From Shinella sp. UYSO24 (lineage in GTDB: Bacteria > Pseudomonadota > Alphaproteobacteria > Rhizobiales > Rhizobiaceae): 64,000 nucleotides of DNA. The stretch's first letter is position 1. Every line of letters starts with the position of its first letter. The notes beneath the pieces were generated by a model, which was not told where the DNA came from, did not search any database, and saw nothing but the letters and a program-made list of their open reading frames with translations. A program made the translations under genes and the position numbers. The stretch is taken from positions 248,001 to 312,000 of the forward strand of contig CABHNZ010000004.1 of the NCBI GenBank assembly GCA_902167985.1, given 5' to 3'. This document shows, piece by piece, positions 38,967 through 48,663 of this stretch.

Positions 38967-40382
38967 ATGAAGATTGCCAAGTCGGCTCTCATCGACCCAG
39001 CAAGGAACGAGGTCTACGGCACGATCGCCGTGGCTCTCTCCTTCTTCGTCTTCGCCTATTCGAGCAAATTCGGCCAGATCTCGATCCTTGCCTATTATGC
39101 CGTATGGTTCCCGCTCGTTCTCGTCGATTACAAGCGGGTGCTCGGCAGCTACAGCAAATATCTCTGGATCCTCGCCTTCGGCATTCTCTGCTTCGTCTCG
39201 TCCTTCTGGTCGCAGGCGCCCTCGGCGTCACTGCGCGCTTCGATCCAGTACCTGACCCATATCGTCTGTGCCCTCATCGCGATGAGGACGGTCAACGTTC
39301 TGACGCTGACGCGCGGAGCGATTGCCGGCACCGCCGTGGTCCTGCTTTTCTCGCTGGCAGACGGCACCTATCTCCTGGATGCGCTCGACGGCAGCTACAG
39401 TTTCGTCGGCGCCTTTTCCTCCAAGAACCAGCTCGGCCTCTATGCCTCGCTCGGCCTGATCTTCAGCGCCGGCTACATCATGCTCTGGCGCAAATGGGGC
39501 CTGTGGATGATGGCGGCAGCCTTCGTCTCGCTCCTCTGCGCCTATTGCCTCATCGCCTCGCAGTCGGCGACATCGGTCATCACGACGGCAGCCATCATCG
39601 GTCTCTGCATCGGCTATCTGCCGGTCTCGCGTCTTTCGCCGCGCAATCGCAAGGCCTTCTTCATCGCAGCGATCATCTTCGGCATCATCGTCGTTGTCGG
39701 CGGCCTGCAATTCGGCCTCATCGACGCCGTGCTCGGTGCCTTCGGCAAGGATACGACGCTGACGGGCCGCACCTATCTCTGGCAGCAGGGCATCGAAGCT
39801 GCCCGCCAGAACCCGGTCTTCGGCATCGGCTATCAGGCTTATTGGGTGATCGGCTTCTCGGAAGCCGAACGGCTCTGGGCTGATTTCGGCATTGCCGGCC
39901 GCTCCGGCTTCCACTTCCACGAGACCTTCATCGAAACGGTTGTCGAAACCGGCTTCGTCGGGCTCTTCTGCCTCGTCTCCATTCTTCTGGCCAATCTCTT
40001 CGGCCATCTGAACGGCATGCTGAGCCGCAAGAACGATCCGGGCGCGACACTGATGTGCGCCCTCAGCGTACTCCTGCTCTTCCGCGCCTTCGTCGAGATC
40101 GATGTCATCTTCCCCTATCAGATCGGCTCGTTCCTGATGTTCTACATGGCCGGCTACCTGACGCTGCCGCAGGCCGCTATCGAAACCTCTCACAATGCCA
40201 TGCGCCCGACATCCCGCAGCAGGAAGCCGCTGGTCAGACTGGGCTACGGAACATTGGCCGGTGACGCGCAGAAGGCTTTCACGCGGCACCTTGCAGTTCT
40301 TCGGTGGCAGCGCGCCGCAGCGTCGCGCCTTGCCGGCGCGGAACTGCATATCGGTTTAAGGCTGTTTACACCTTTCCCGTAG
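38967..40382 (+). CDS. exoQ: ExoQ: Wzy-type succinoglycan polymerase
   Basis: A membrane protein of up to 471 residues with about ten helices and the Wzy/O-antigen ligase domain (VGAFSSKNQLGLYASLGLI, TLTGRTYLWQQGIEAA, NPVFGIGYQAYWV). ExoQ makes high-mass succinoglycan. The last ~40 residues look unlike a membrane protein. One base lost between ~40190 and 40260 would end the gene at TGA 40264 with 432 residues, near the S. meliloti length. It starts 6 bp after exoF. Confidence 0.9.
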   Translation: MKIAKSALIDPARNEVYGTIAVALSFFVFAYSSKFGQISILAYYAVWFPLVLVDYKRVLGSYSKYLWILAFGILCFVSSFWSQAPSASLRASIQYLTHIVCALIAMRTVNVLTLTRGAIAGTAVVLLFSLADGTYLLDALDGSYSFVGAFSSKNQLGLYASLGLIFSAGYIMLWRKWGLWMMAAAFVSLLCAYCLIASQSATSVITTAAIIGLCIGYLPVSRLSPRNRKAFFIAAIIFGIIVVVGGLQFGLIDAVLGAFGKDTTLTGRTYLWQQGIEAARQNPVFGIGYQAYWVIGFSEAERLWADFGIAGRSGFHFHETFIETVVETGFVGLFCLVSILLANLFGHLNGMLSRKNDPGATLMCALSVLLLFRAFVEIDVIFPYQIGSFLMFYMAGYLTLPQAAIETSHNAMRPTSRSRKPLVRLGYGTLAGDAQKAFTRHLAVLRWQRAAASRLAGAELHIGLRLFTPFP

Positions 40383-40575
40383 TTGAAAGCCGCCTGCAAT
40401 CTGCCCTATCTAGGATGATGAAGCCTTGCGCTTCGCCACGATCAGCACCACCAGTCGCCGGCGATCCGGCACGCAGTCTGGTTCTGATCCGAATGAAACG
40501 CTGCGCATCGCACTCCTCGGCAACCTGCCCTCATGCCACCGATGATGCCGCAGGCCCGCCGAAAGTATTGGTCGA

Positions 40576-41307
40576 ATGCCGAAATCCGAGCCGAGAAGCC
40601 GCAAGAACGATCCTGAGACGACGAAACAGGACATTCTGGCCGTGGCCACAGAAGAATTTGCCGCCCACGGCCTGGCGGGCGCACGCGTCGATGCCATCGC
40701 GGAACGCACCAGAACTTCCAAGCGGATGATCTACTATTATTTCGGCAGCAAGGAAGATCTCTATCTGGCCGTGCTCGAACGGGCTTACCGCGGCATTCGC
40801 GTGCTGGAGGCGCAGCTGGACCTCTCGAGCCTCGCGCCGGCACAAGCCCTGCGCACGCTGATCGAAACCACCTTCGACTATGACGAAGAAAACCCGGATT
40901 TCATTCGGCTTGTCGCGGGAGAAAACATCAACCGCGCCGAACACATGCAGCGCTCCATCGTGCTGCGCGATCTCAACATATCGGTCATCAACACGCTGGA
41001 CGAGATCATCAAGCGCGGTCTGGAAGACGGGTCCTTCAAGCGCAAGGTCGATCCGATCGATCTGCACATGATGATCAGTTCGCTTTGCCTCTTCCGCGTT
41101 TCCAACCGCTATACGTTCGGCACGCTGTTTCGCCGCGACCTGTCCGAACCCACCCTCTACGCCGCCCATCGCAAGATGGCCGGCGATGCCGTCGTCAGCT
41201 ACATGATGAGTGCCGACGAAGCAGCGCACTGTCGGGACGCGCCGCCTGAGACAGGAGCGGCGCCGGCAAGAGGCAGTCATGGGCGCGCTTATTCGCCCTG
41301 CAGGTAA
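40576..41307 (+). CDS. TetR-family transcriptional regulator
   Basis: 243 residues. The HTH is at ~17-62 (ILAVATEEFAAHGLAGARVD, RTRTSKRMIYYYFGSKEDLY), followed by a TetR_C domain (FIRLVAGENINRAEHM). It belongs to the RutR-like group by look. It lies 193 bp after exoQ in a gap where I see nothing, and overlaps the end of the convergent M20 gene by 19 bp. It might regulate the ABC transporter cluster; no operator was recognised. Confidence 0.85.
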   Translation: MPKSEPRSRKNDPETTKQDILAVATEEFAAHGLAGARVDAIAERTRTSKRMIYYYFGSKEDLYLAVLERAYRGIRVLEAQLDLSSLAPAQALRTLIETTFDYDEENPDFIRLVAGENINRAEHMQRSIVLRDLNISVINTLDEIIKRGLEDGSFKRKVDPIDLHMMISSLCLFRVSNRYTFGTLFRRDLSEPTLYAAHRKMAGDAVVSYMMSADEAAHCRDAPPETGAAPARGSHGRAYSPCR

Positions 41308-42475
41308 CGCTCGGCAAGACGTGCCCAGAGTGCTGCACCCGTCGTCAGTGCGGCATCGGCAAAGTCGTATTTCGGGCTGTGCAGAATGGCCGAGTTCATG
41401 CCATTGCCAAGCCGCAGGAAGCTGCCCGGCTTGTGTTCGAGGAAATAGGCAAAATCCTCGCTGCCCGGAATGAGGTGGCAGGTCGAGACATTCTCGGCGC
41501 CGATCAGCTCTTCCGCAACCGTGCGGGCAAAGGCGGTTTCCGCTTCCGAATTGACGACGACCGGATAGCCATGCTCGTAGTCGATCTCGACGGTCGCATC
41601 GAAGCCCTCGACGATCGAGTTCGTCAACTTGACGATACGCTCCTGCAGCAGCGCCCGGATCTTCGGCTCGAAGCAACGCACAGAAAGTGCGAGCTTGGCA
41701 AACGGCGGGATGACATTGACCGCCTCGCCCGCATGGATCGTGCCGACCGTCAGGACCGCCGTCTGCGTCGGATCGACATTGCGCGACACGATGGTCTGCA
41801 GCGCTACGACCAGATTGCAGGCGACAACCACCGGATCGATCGTCAGATGCGGACGCGACGCATGGCCGCCCTTGCCGTGAATGGTGATATTGACCGTATC
41901 GGACGAGGCCATGATCGGGCCCGAGCGGGTGAGAATGGCACCTTCCGGTGCGCCCGGATGGTTGTGCAGGCCGAAGATCGCATCGAAAGGGAAGCGTTCG
42001 AACAGGCCGTCGGCGATCATCGCCTGCGCGCCGCTATTCTTGCCCGCCTCTTCGGCCGGCTGGAAGATCAGCGTCACGGTACCATCGAAACGGCGGGTGC
42101 GGGCGAGATATTCGGCTGCACCCAGCAGAACGGTCGTGTGGCCATCATGGCCGCAGGCATGCATCTTGCCGGGAACCGTCGAAGCATAGGCAACGCCCGT
42201 CTGCTCGGTGATCGGCAGTGCATCGATATCGGCGCGGATCGCAATGCCGCGCTTCGACGTGCCGGCCGTAAGCCGCGCGACGACACCATGGCCGCCGACA
42301 TTACGCGTCACCTCATAGCCGAAGCCTTCCAGCTTCTCGGCAATGTATCTGGCGGTTTCCGTCTCCTGGAAGGAGAGTTCCGGGTTGGCATGCAGATACT
42401 GGCGGGTCGCCTTCAGATCGGCTTCCATGGCGTCGAAATCGGAACGCGCGCGTAGAGATTGTCTTGCGAGGACAT
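41289..42475 (-). CDS. M20-family amidohydrolase (hippurate/N-acyl amino acid hydrolase type; one frameshift)
   Basis: About 395 residues, M20D subfamily. Zn-site and catalytic landmarks are IAIRADIDALPI, KMHACGHDGHTTVLLG (metal Cys/His), FQPAEEAGKNSGA (catalytic Glu), GLHNHPGAPEG, and C-terminal IPGSEDFAYFLEHKPGSF. Such enzymes cleave N-acyl amino acids. A short N-terminus from ATG 42475 (MSSQDNLYAR) joins the main frame when one T is restored near 42449; otherwise translation would start at 42428. It is the last gene of the binding protein-permease-ATPase operon, so it probably acts on the imported compound. Confidence 0.88.
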
Positions 42476-42499
42476 GAGATATTCCATCTGTTTCTGAAA

Positions 42500-42529
42500 G
42501 AAAAAAAGGCCCCGACCGAAGCCGGGGCC
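42500..42529 (-). terminator. Intrinsic terminator after the amino-acid ABC ATPase
   Basis: GGCCCCG-N8-CGGGGCC (42508-42529) is followed on the minus strand by a run of seven T. It lies between the ABC ATPase and the M20 gene, so the latter would depend on read-through or its own promoter. Confidence 0.75.
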
Positions 42530-42546
42530 AGCGGCTTCCCCGGGAG

Positions 42547-43335
42547 TTAGAGGAAGCGGGAAAGGAAGGCCTGCGTGCGCGGATGCTGCGGATTGCCGAT
42601 CACATCCTCGGGCTTGCCCATTTCGACGACATTGCCGCCATCCATGAACACGACGCGGTCGGCCGCTTCCTTGGCAAAGCCGATCTCATGGGTGACGACG
42701 ATCATCGTCAGGCCCTGCTTGGCGAGATCGCGCATGGTCGCCAGCACTTCGCCGACGAGTTCCGGATCGAGCGCCGAGGTCGGCTCGTCGAACAGCATCA
42801 GCTTCGGCTTGATGGCGAGCGCACGGGCAATTGCCACGCGCTGCTGCTGGCCACCCGAAAGCTGGCGCGGATAGGCACCGGCCTTGGCCGAAAGACCGAC
42901 ACGCTCCAGAAGCCGCATGGCGTTTTCGGTCGCATCCTTGCGGCTTTCGCCGTGAATGCCGACCGGTGCCTCGATGATATTCTGCAGCACCGTCATATGC
43001 GGGTAGAGATTGAACTGCTGGAACACCATGCCGATCTTGCGGCGCTGTTTGGCAATGCCGTTGGCCGAGAGCTTTTCCAGCCGGTCATGCCGCACCTTGT
43101 AGCCGATCTGCTCGCCATCGACCTCGATAAAGCCCTTCTGGATGGACTCCAGATGGTTGATGCAGCGCAGGAAGGTGGATTTGCCGGAGCCGGAAGGCCC
43201 AAGGATCACCACCACCTCGCCGGGCATGACATCCATGTCGATGCCTTTCAGGACTTCCAGCTGGTCGAACGACTTGTGGACGTTCCGGGCCCGCACGAGC
43301 GGCTTTACGCCTTCGGGAAGAGTTTGCGCGCTCAA
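42547..43335 (-). CDS. Polar amino acid ABC transporter ATP-binding protein (GlnQ/OccP type)
   Basis: 262 residues, intact. Walker [17 protein letters not shown]-loop [13 protein letters not shown], signature [17 protein letters not shown], Walker [15 protein letters not shown] and the switch His (VTHEIGFA). The start is TTG 43335, overlapping the permease stop, with a strong GAGGAGG site; no better ATG exists. It energises uptake with the next two genes. Confidence 0.92.
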   Translation of the reverse strand: MSAQTLPEGVKPLVRARNVHKSFDQLEVLKGIDMDVMPGEVVVILGPSGSGKSTFLRCINHLESIQKGFIEVDGEQIGYKVRHDRLEKLSANGIAKQRRKIGMVFQQFNLYPHMTVLQNIIEAPVGIHGESRKDATENAMRLLERVGLSAKAGAYPRQLSGGQQQRVAIARALAIKPKLMLFDEPTSALDPELVGEVLATMRDLAKQGLTMIVVTHEIGFAKEAADRVVFMDGGNVVEMGKPEDVIGNPQHPRTQAFLSRFL

Positions 43336-44266
43336 TGGCTTGCCTCCTCGCTAACAGCAGCGGGTGTCGGCTGGGCGGCAGTCGCACCCCGCCTTTCGCT
43401 ACGGCTGTAATAGGCTTCGATATAGCTCTGGCCGATGTTGAGCACGGAGGTGATCAGCAGATACCAGAAGACGGCGACCAGCAGCATCGGGATGATCTGG
43501 AACGTCGTGTTGTAGATCGACTGGACCGAATAGAGCAGGTCCGCCATGGCGATGACGCTGACGAGCGAGGTCGCCTTGATCATCGAGATCAGCTGGTTGC
43601 GGTCGGCGGCACGATGGAGCGCATCGCCTGCGGAATGATGATCCGCCGGAGGGCACGGCCCCGCGTCATTCCGAAGGCTTCCGCCGTCTCCGCCTGGCCG
43701 CGATCGACCGAGAGAAGCCCGGCGCGGATGATTTCCGCCATATAGGCCGCTTCATTGAGCGCAAGCCCGACAATCGCCGCCGTCATCGGCGTGATGACGG
43801 TATTCGTATCCCAGCTGATCAGCGTCGGACCGAAGGGAATGGTGATGCCGATCTGCGGGAAGAGCGTCGACAGATTGTACCAGAAGATCAGCTGGACGAG
43901 CAGCGGCGTGCCGCGGAAGAACCAGATGAACAGCGAGGCAAGCCCGCTTGCCAGCCTGTCCTGCGAAAGCCGGGCAATCGCGATGACAAGCCCGAGCACG
44001 ATGCCGAGGATCATGCCGACGACGGTGAGACCAAGGCTCACATAAAGGCCGTTGATGACGGTCGGATTGAAGAAATACTGGCCGACGACCGGCCAGTCGA
44101 ATGCCTCGTTATTCGCACAGATCCAGGCGAAATCCGCAGCAACGAGCAGCACGACGAGCCAGAGAACAAGACGGCCGGTCTTGAACGGCGCGTGCGCGGT
44201 GGCGACGTCGCGAAAGTCAGCACCGCCCGAAGGCGGTGCATTGGTCGTGGTGGTGTCGGTGCTCAT
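43332..44266 (-). CDS. Polar amino acid ABC transporter permease (one frameshift)
   Basis: A HisM/GlnP-type permease of ~311 residues with about five or six helices. The [19 protein letters not shown] motif and the EAA loop ([20 protein letters not shown]) are canonical. The frame breaks near 43607 in the conserved [12 protein letters not shown] (ACCGGC reads ACCGC); one base restores 312 codons. It overlaps the binding-protein stop (ATGA) and the ATPase start. Confidence 0.9.
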
Positions 44267-45179
44267 TTCGGCAGCTGCCCACCGAGGTTGATGCCGGGCT
44301 CCTTGATCATGTTGTTCTCAAGGCCCCACTTCTTCATGATCGTGGCATAGGTGCCGTTCTTCATGAGTTCCTTGACGCCATCGACGAGGATCGGGCCAAG
44401 CGGCGAGCCCTTCGGCACGACGGCACCCTGGAAGAGATCGTCAAAGCCGTTCTTGTTGCCGACGCCCGTCAGTTCCAGCTGGCCGTTGGCCTGGCTGACG
44501 AAATAGGTGAGCGGCGCCTGCGAGGAGAAGAACGCATCGGCGCGCTTCGAACGCACGGCGAGGATCGAGGCCGGCTGGTCCGTATAGGACTGCACTTCGA
44601 CCGGTGCCTTGCCATCGGCCTTGCACTTCTCGGACTGGACCTGAATGACCTTCTCGGCCGAACCGCCGGCCATGACCGAGATGCGCTGGCCGCAGGCCGT
44701 ATCGAGCGAGGTAATGCCCTTCGGATTGCCCTTGCTCACGGCGAAGACGACGAATTCCTGAACCCAGTCGACGAAGTCATTGGCTTCTTCGCGGCTCTTG
44801 AAGTCGCCGACCGGGCCGAAGGCGAACTGGTAGCGGCCGGAATTGACGCCGGCGAGAAGTGCCGGAAGACCGCCGACGGTCGCATGTTCGATCTTCACGC
44901 CGAGCAATTCGCCGAGCGCTTCGGTGAGATCGGCGCTGGCGCCGGTCATCACCGTGCCGGTGACGATTTCATAGGGAGGGAAGGAACCGTTATTGACGGA
45001 AATCATCTTGCCGTCCTTGCGGATGGCTCCGGCAGGCGATCGTGAAGAGCCTTGTCGACAGTCTGCTTCGGAATTGCGGCGTCCTGCGCCAGAGCGGGCG
45101 TTACAAGCACCGGCGTTGCCAGCATCAGGCCGCCAAAGGCAACCGAGGCGGCGGCGGAAGCGATCAGTTTCTTGTTCAT
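44263..45179 (-). CDS. Amino-acid-type ABC transporter periplasmic binding protein (one frameshift)
   Basis: A family 3 solute-binding protein of ~305 residues. ATG 45179 opens a Sec signal peptide (MNKKLIASAAASVAFGG ... TPALAQ), and the mature domain has SFPPYEIVTG, RYQFAFGPVGDF and MAGGSAEKVIQ. The frame breaks near 45032 (GAGGCC reads GAGCC). The start has an AAGGGGAA site. The ligand is probably an amino acid or a conjugate, to be cut by the M20 enzyme of the same cluster. Confidence 0.88.
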
Positions 45180-45242
45180 GCGTATTCCCCTTGTTTGGTC
45201 CAGTCAGGATATTGGTTGAATGCGTCAATCAGGTAAGACGGC

Positions 45243-46205
45243 TCACTTGGAGCCGGCATGCCAGGGAAACAGTTCGGCCGGCGACAGCAGGCGCGGCAGG
45301 ATTTTCTGCTCGTAAAGCTCGGTTGCGAAATCCGAGATCATCGTCTCGTTTTCGGCCAGACCGCTCACCGTCCATGTCGGCGGCAGATCGGCGGCGCAAC
45401 GGCGCAGTTCGTCGATCATCCACGGCGTCGTGTCGGCGTATTTCTCGCGCTTTTCGAGCCACATCTTCTGCGAAGCGTCGATCAGCTCGCTCACCTCGTC
45501 CATGATCCACGGATGCTCCTTGACGATTTCGGCCTTGAAACCGATCAGGTGCATGCCCGGAACATAGCCGACCTCATTGAAATAGGTCACTTCCGACTGA
45601 CGGAAATCGTCCAGCACCTGACGGAACTTCGAATCCTGGTCAAAGAAGCCTTTCGGCATGAAGGGCGTGAACACGGCATCGAGGCCGCCGTCGAGCAGAA
45701 GATCCACCATCGGGCGCTCGCCGGGGCAGGCTTCGATACGGCCCGGACGGCCAAAACCGTCGAGACGATCGGTGATCGGATGCGCTTCCGTCAGGCGGCC
45801 TGCATACCACATAGCGTCTTCGACGCCGACGCCCTCGCGGCGGGTGGCGGCGCGCGTCCAGGTATTGCCGCTGTCGCGCCAGCCGGTAACGCCGATCTTC
45901 TTGCCGGCGAGATCCGAAAGCTTGCGGATCGGGCTGTCCTTGGTGGTGATGATGCAGCGATGGCGGAAGCCGCGCATGATGAAGTTCGGAATGCCGACGA
46001 CGCTCTCGTCGCCATCATGGCGCAGCTGCGCGTAACGGCTGAAGGACATTTCGGCGGCGTCATGCGCCTCGTCCTTGGCAATGTTGGAGATCAGTGTGCC
46101 CACGCGGTCGACCTTGATATCGAGGCGGGGGGAAGAGACATCTCCGAGAACGAGGGGGGTCATATAGTCCCAATCGCGGAGGGCAAGACGAAGCGTGACG
46201 GTCAT
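45243..46205 (-). CDS. Type 2 periplasmic-binding-fold protein, NMT1 / dihydroxyphthalate decarboxylase-like
   Basis: 320 residues with no signal peptide. The order LRLALRDWDYMTPLVLGDV, IPNFIMRGFRHRCIITTKDS and DLAGKKIGVTGWRDSGNTW matches the binding-protein-like family that includes 4,5-dihydroxyphthalate decarboxylase and NMT1/thiamine-precursor proteins. With no leader it is more likely a cytosolic enzyme or sensor than a transport component. It is first in the minus-strand cluster, divergent from the MocR gene across a strong palindrome. The reaction is unknown. Confidence 0.7.
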   Translation of the reverse strand: MTVTLRLALRDWDYMTPLVLGDVSSPRLDIKVDRVGTLISNIAKDEAHDAAEMSFSRYAQLRHDGDESVVGIPNFIMRGFRHRCIITTKDSPIRKLSDLAGKKIGVTGWRDSGNTWTRAATRREGVGVEDAMWYAGRLTEAHPITDRLDGFGRPGRIEACPGERPMVDLLLDGGLDAVFTPFMPKGFFDQDSKFRQVLDDFRQSEVTYFNEVGYVPGMHLIGFKAEIVKEHPWIMDEVSELIDASQKMWLEKREKYADTTPWMIDELRRCAADLPPTWTVSGLAENETMISDFATELYEQKILPRLLSPAELFPWHAGSK

Positions 46206-46240
46206 TCTGAAAAACTCACCAAAAGTGCTCGACTGGCTCG

Positions 46241-46298
46241 AAATTAAATGTTCAAATATGAATGCACAAATGCTATTACGTTATTGAACATTTAATTT
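46241..46298. promoter_or_regulatory. MocR operator candidate: perfect 15-bp inverted repeat
   Basis: AAATTAAATGTTCAA (46241-46255) and its exact complement TTGAACATTTAATTT (46284-46298) flank the divergent start region, with centres 43 bp apart (about four turns). The right arm ends 9 bp before the mocR start. The spacing suits a MocR/GntR dimer holding two sites and controlling both directions. Confidence 0.7.
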
Positions 46299-46307
46299 GG
46301 CGGAAAA

Positions 46308-47633
46308 ATGAGCGACACACTCGAAGCATCCTGGTTTGCTCAAAAAATCATCGATCGTTCAATTCGCGGAATCGCATTAGAGACCAGTGCCTTGATCCGC
46401 GCAGGGGCTCTTCCGGTAGGCACACGCCTCCCCGCCATCCGCGACATTGCCTATGAATTGCGCGTCAGCCCTGCGACCATTTCCGAGGCCTGGAGCGAGC
46501 TCAGGAAGCAGAAAATCATCACCGGACGCGGTCGCAATGGCACCTGGGTGAGCGGCGACCGCTTCATCGCCAAGCCGGAGCGGCTGGCAAGTTCCGGCAT
46601 TTACGCCGCCGGCGCCCTTGATCTCACCATGGCCGTGCCTGACGTGACGCTTCTGCCGGCACTTGGGCAGGCCATGATGCAAGGCGCATCTGTGGAGAGC
46701 CTCAACAGCTATGCGCGCAGCCGCATCGTGCCGAGCCTTGAACGCGCAGTCATGAAGCGCTGGCCCTACCAGCCGGAAGCGATGCTGACGACCAATGGCG
46801 GCTACAACGCCGTCTATACCACCCTGCGCGCCATGGTCTCGCCCGGCTCGACGGTTGCCATCGAACACCCGACGGCGATGCGCCTTCTGGACATTCTGGA
46901 AGATCTGGGTGCCCGCATCATTCCGGTCCTTTGCGACGATCAGGGGCCACTGCCGCAATCGCTCGATGCGGCCTTGCAGGAGCGGGCTTCGGCCTTTCTC
47001 TTCCAGCCGCGCCTGCATTCCGTCACCGGCCAGACCGTGACGGCCGAAAGGCTTCAGGCGCTTGGCGATGTGCTCGAAGGACACGACACGCTCATCATCG
47101 AGGATGACGGCATCGCCGATATCTCGGATGCCACACCGCAATCGCTGGGCGGCCGCTTTCCCGATCGCACCGTGCATATCCTCTCCTATTCGAAGACGAT
47201 CAGCCCCGATCTTCGCCTCGGGGTTCTCTCCTCCTCCGCAACGATCGTCGAGCAGATCCAATCCTACCGCGCCTTCAGCGCCGGCTGGACGAGCCGCCTC
47301 GTACAGGGTGCCGCCGCATGGCTGCTGGAACGGGAGGAAACCTGGGAAACGATCGCTGCGGCGCGCGCCATCTACCAGCAGCGCCGCGACGCTCTGGCCC
47401 TGGCCCTCAAGGAACGCGGCATCGAGACCCGGCCCGGCAGCGGCTTGGCGCTTTGGGTTCCGGTCGCGTCCGAACAATTCGCCATGGTGACGCTCGCCGC
47501 ACGCAATATCGCCGTTAATCCGGGCAGCAAATTCTCGGTCATGCCGAGCAACCATATCCGCGTCGCCACCTCCACGCTGGCCGACCATGTGGAAGAGATT
47601 GCCGACGCCATCGCGCTTGCAAGCGCTCCATGA
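46308..47633 (+). CDS. MocR-type (GntR + aminotransferase fold) transcriptional regulator
   Basis: 441 residues. A GntR winged helix (residues ~10-75, PVGTRLPAIRDIAYELRVSP, TGRGRNGTWVS) is fused to an inactive-type aminotransferase domain with PLP-site landmarks (TNGGYNAVYTTL, IIEDDGIADISD, HILSYSKTISPDLRLG, the Lys being the PLP ligand). MocR proteins sense amino-acid-like effectors through PLP. It lies between two import clusters and is the obvious regulator for one or both. Confidence 0.9.
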   Translation: MSDTLEASWFAQKIIDRSIRGIALETSALIRAGALPVGTRLPAIRDIAYELRVSPATISEAWSELRKQKIITGRGRNGTWVSGDRFIAKPERLASSGIYAAGALDLTMAVPDVTLLPALGQAMMQGASVESLNSYARSRIVPSLERAVMKRWPYQPEAMLTTNGGYNAVYTTLRAMVSPGSTVAIEHPTAMRLLDILEDLGARIIPVLCDDQGPLPQSLDAALQERASAFLFQPRLHSVTGQTVTAERLQALGDVLEGHDTLIIEDDGIADISDATPQSLGGRFPDRTVHILSYSKTISPDLRLGVLSSSATIVEQIQSYRAFSAGWTSRLVQGAAAWLLEREETWETIAAARAIYQQRRDALALALKERGIETRPGSGLALWVPVASEQFAMVTLAARNIAVNPGSKFSVMPSNHIRVATSTLADHVEEIADAIALASAP

Positions 47634-47664
47634 CGCAAGCCCGCTGATACCCCCCTGGTAGGCA

Positions 47665-47704
47665 CAAAAAAGCCGCCGGCATCAGCATGCCGACGGCCCC
47701 GTTT
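47665..47704. terminator. Bidirectional terminator
   Basis: GCCGCCGGCAT / ATGCCGACGGC (47672-47697, one mismatch) with an A-run on the left (T-run for the minus strand) and GTTTT on the right. It separates the convergent mocR and dapA-like genes. Confidence 0.8.
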
Positions 47705-47724
47705 TCAGTAAACGCCTGGACGGA

Positions 47725-48651
47725 TCAGAGCGCGGCGCGCTTGTCGTGTTTCGCAAGCCGCGTCAGCAGAAGATCCACCTCGGCGCGTGCCGTTGCGGTC
47801 AATGTCTGCGCCGGCTTGCGCTGCGCATCGGAGGAGATCACGCCACGACGCTTCAGCACATGCTTGCGCACGGCAAGCCCGATGCCCGGCTGCTGCTCGT
47901 AGCGGATGAGCGGCAGATGCGCGTCGAAGAGGTCATGTGCCGCATCGCGCTTGCCCTCGGCAAACAGGTTGACCAGTTCGGCCAGCATATCGGGGAAGCC
48001 ATAGCCGGTCATCGCGCCATCGGCACCGCGTCCCGGCTCGAAATCGAGGAACAGCCCGCCATTGCCGCAAAGAATGGAGAAGTCGCGCAACTCGCCCGCC
48101 TTCTGCAAGGCCCTGAGTTTGGACACCTTTTCCAGACCCGGCCAGTCCTCATGCTTCAGCATCAGGCAGGACGCATGGCTGGTGATGATCTTTGCAATCA
48201 CCGACGGCGAGATCACCGTATTCAGCGTCAGCGGGTAATCCTGCAGCACCCAAGGCACGTCGTCGCCGATCGCCTCGACGGCATTGGCGAAATAGCTGAT
48301 CGTCTGGTCGTCGGTCTTCATGCCCGGCGCCGGCGCAATCATCACGCCGGCAGCGCCCATCTCCATCGCGCCGCGCGCCAAGGAGCGCATCGCGGCAAAG
48401 CCCGGCGCCGACACACCGACGATGACCGGCACTTTTGCCCGCGAAACGACGCGGGCGATGATCGCCTTGCTTTCGTCCGGCTCCAGCTTCGGCGCCTCGC
48501 CCATCATGCCGAGAATGGTGATGCCCGAGCAGCCGCTTTCCTCGTAGAAATCGGTGAGCCTGTCGACGGAATTGAAGTCGATCGCGCCATCGTCATGAAA
48601 CGGCGTGGCGGCAATCGCATAGACGCCCTTGGATGAAGTGCTGAATGTCAC
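47725..48651 (-). CDS. DapA/N-acetylneuraminate lyase-family protein
   Basis: 308 residues, the (beta/alpha)8 DHDPS/NAL family. The Schiff-base Lys is in CLMLKHED, the catalytic Tyr in VLQDYPLTL, and GITILGMMGEAPKLEPDE replaces the usual GTTGE motif, so it is not ordinary dihydrodipicolinate synthase. Members at the end of opine/peptide-uptake operons cleave or dehydrate keto acids. It lies 12 bp after the M24 gene in the same operon. Confidence 0.88.
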   Translation of the reverse strand: MTFSTSSKGVYAIAATPFHDDGAIDFNSVDRLTDFYEESGCSGITILGMMGEAPKLEPDESKAIIARVVSRAKVPVIVGVSAPGFAAMRSLARGAMEMGAAGVMIAPAPGMKTDDQTISYFANAVEAIGDDVPWVLQDYPLTLNTVISPSVIAKIITSHASCLMLKHEDWPGLEKVSKLRALQKAGELRDFSILCGNGGLFLDFEPGRGADGAMTGYGFPDMLAELVNLFAEGKRDAAHDLFDAHLPLIRYEQQPGIGLAVRKHVLKRRGVISSDAQRKPAQTLTATARAEVDLLLTRLAKHDKRAAL

Positions 48652-48663
48652 GTCTTTCTCCTC

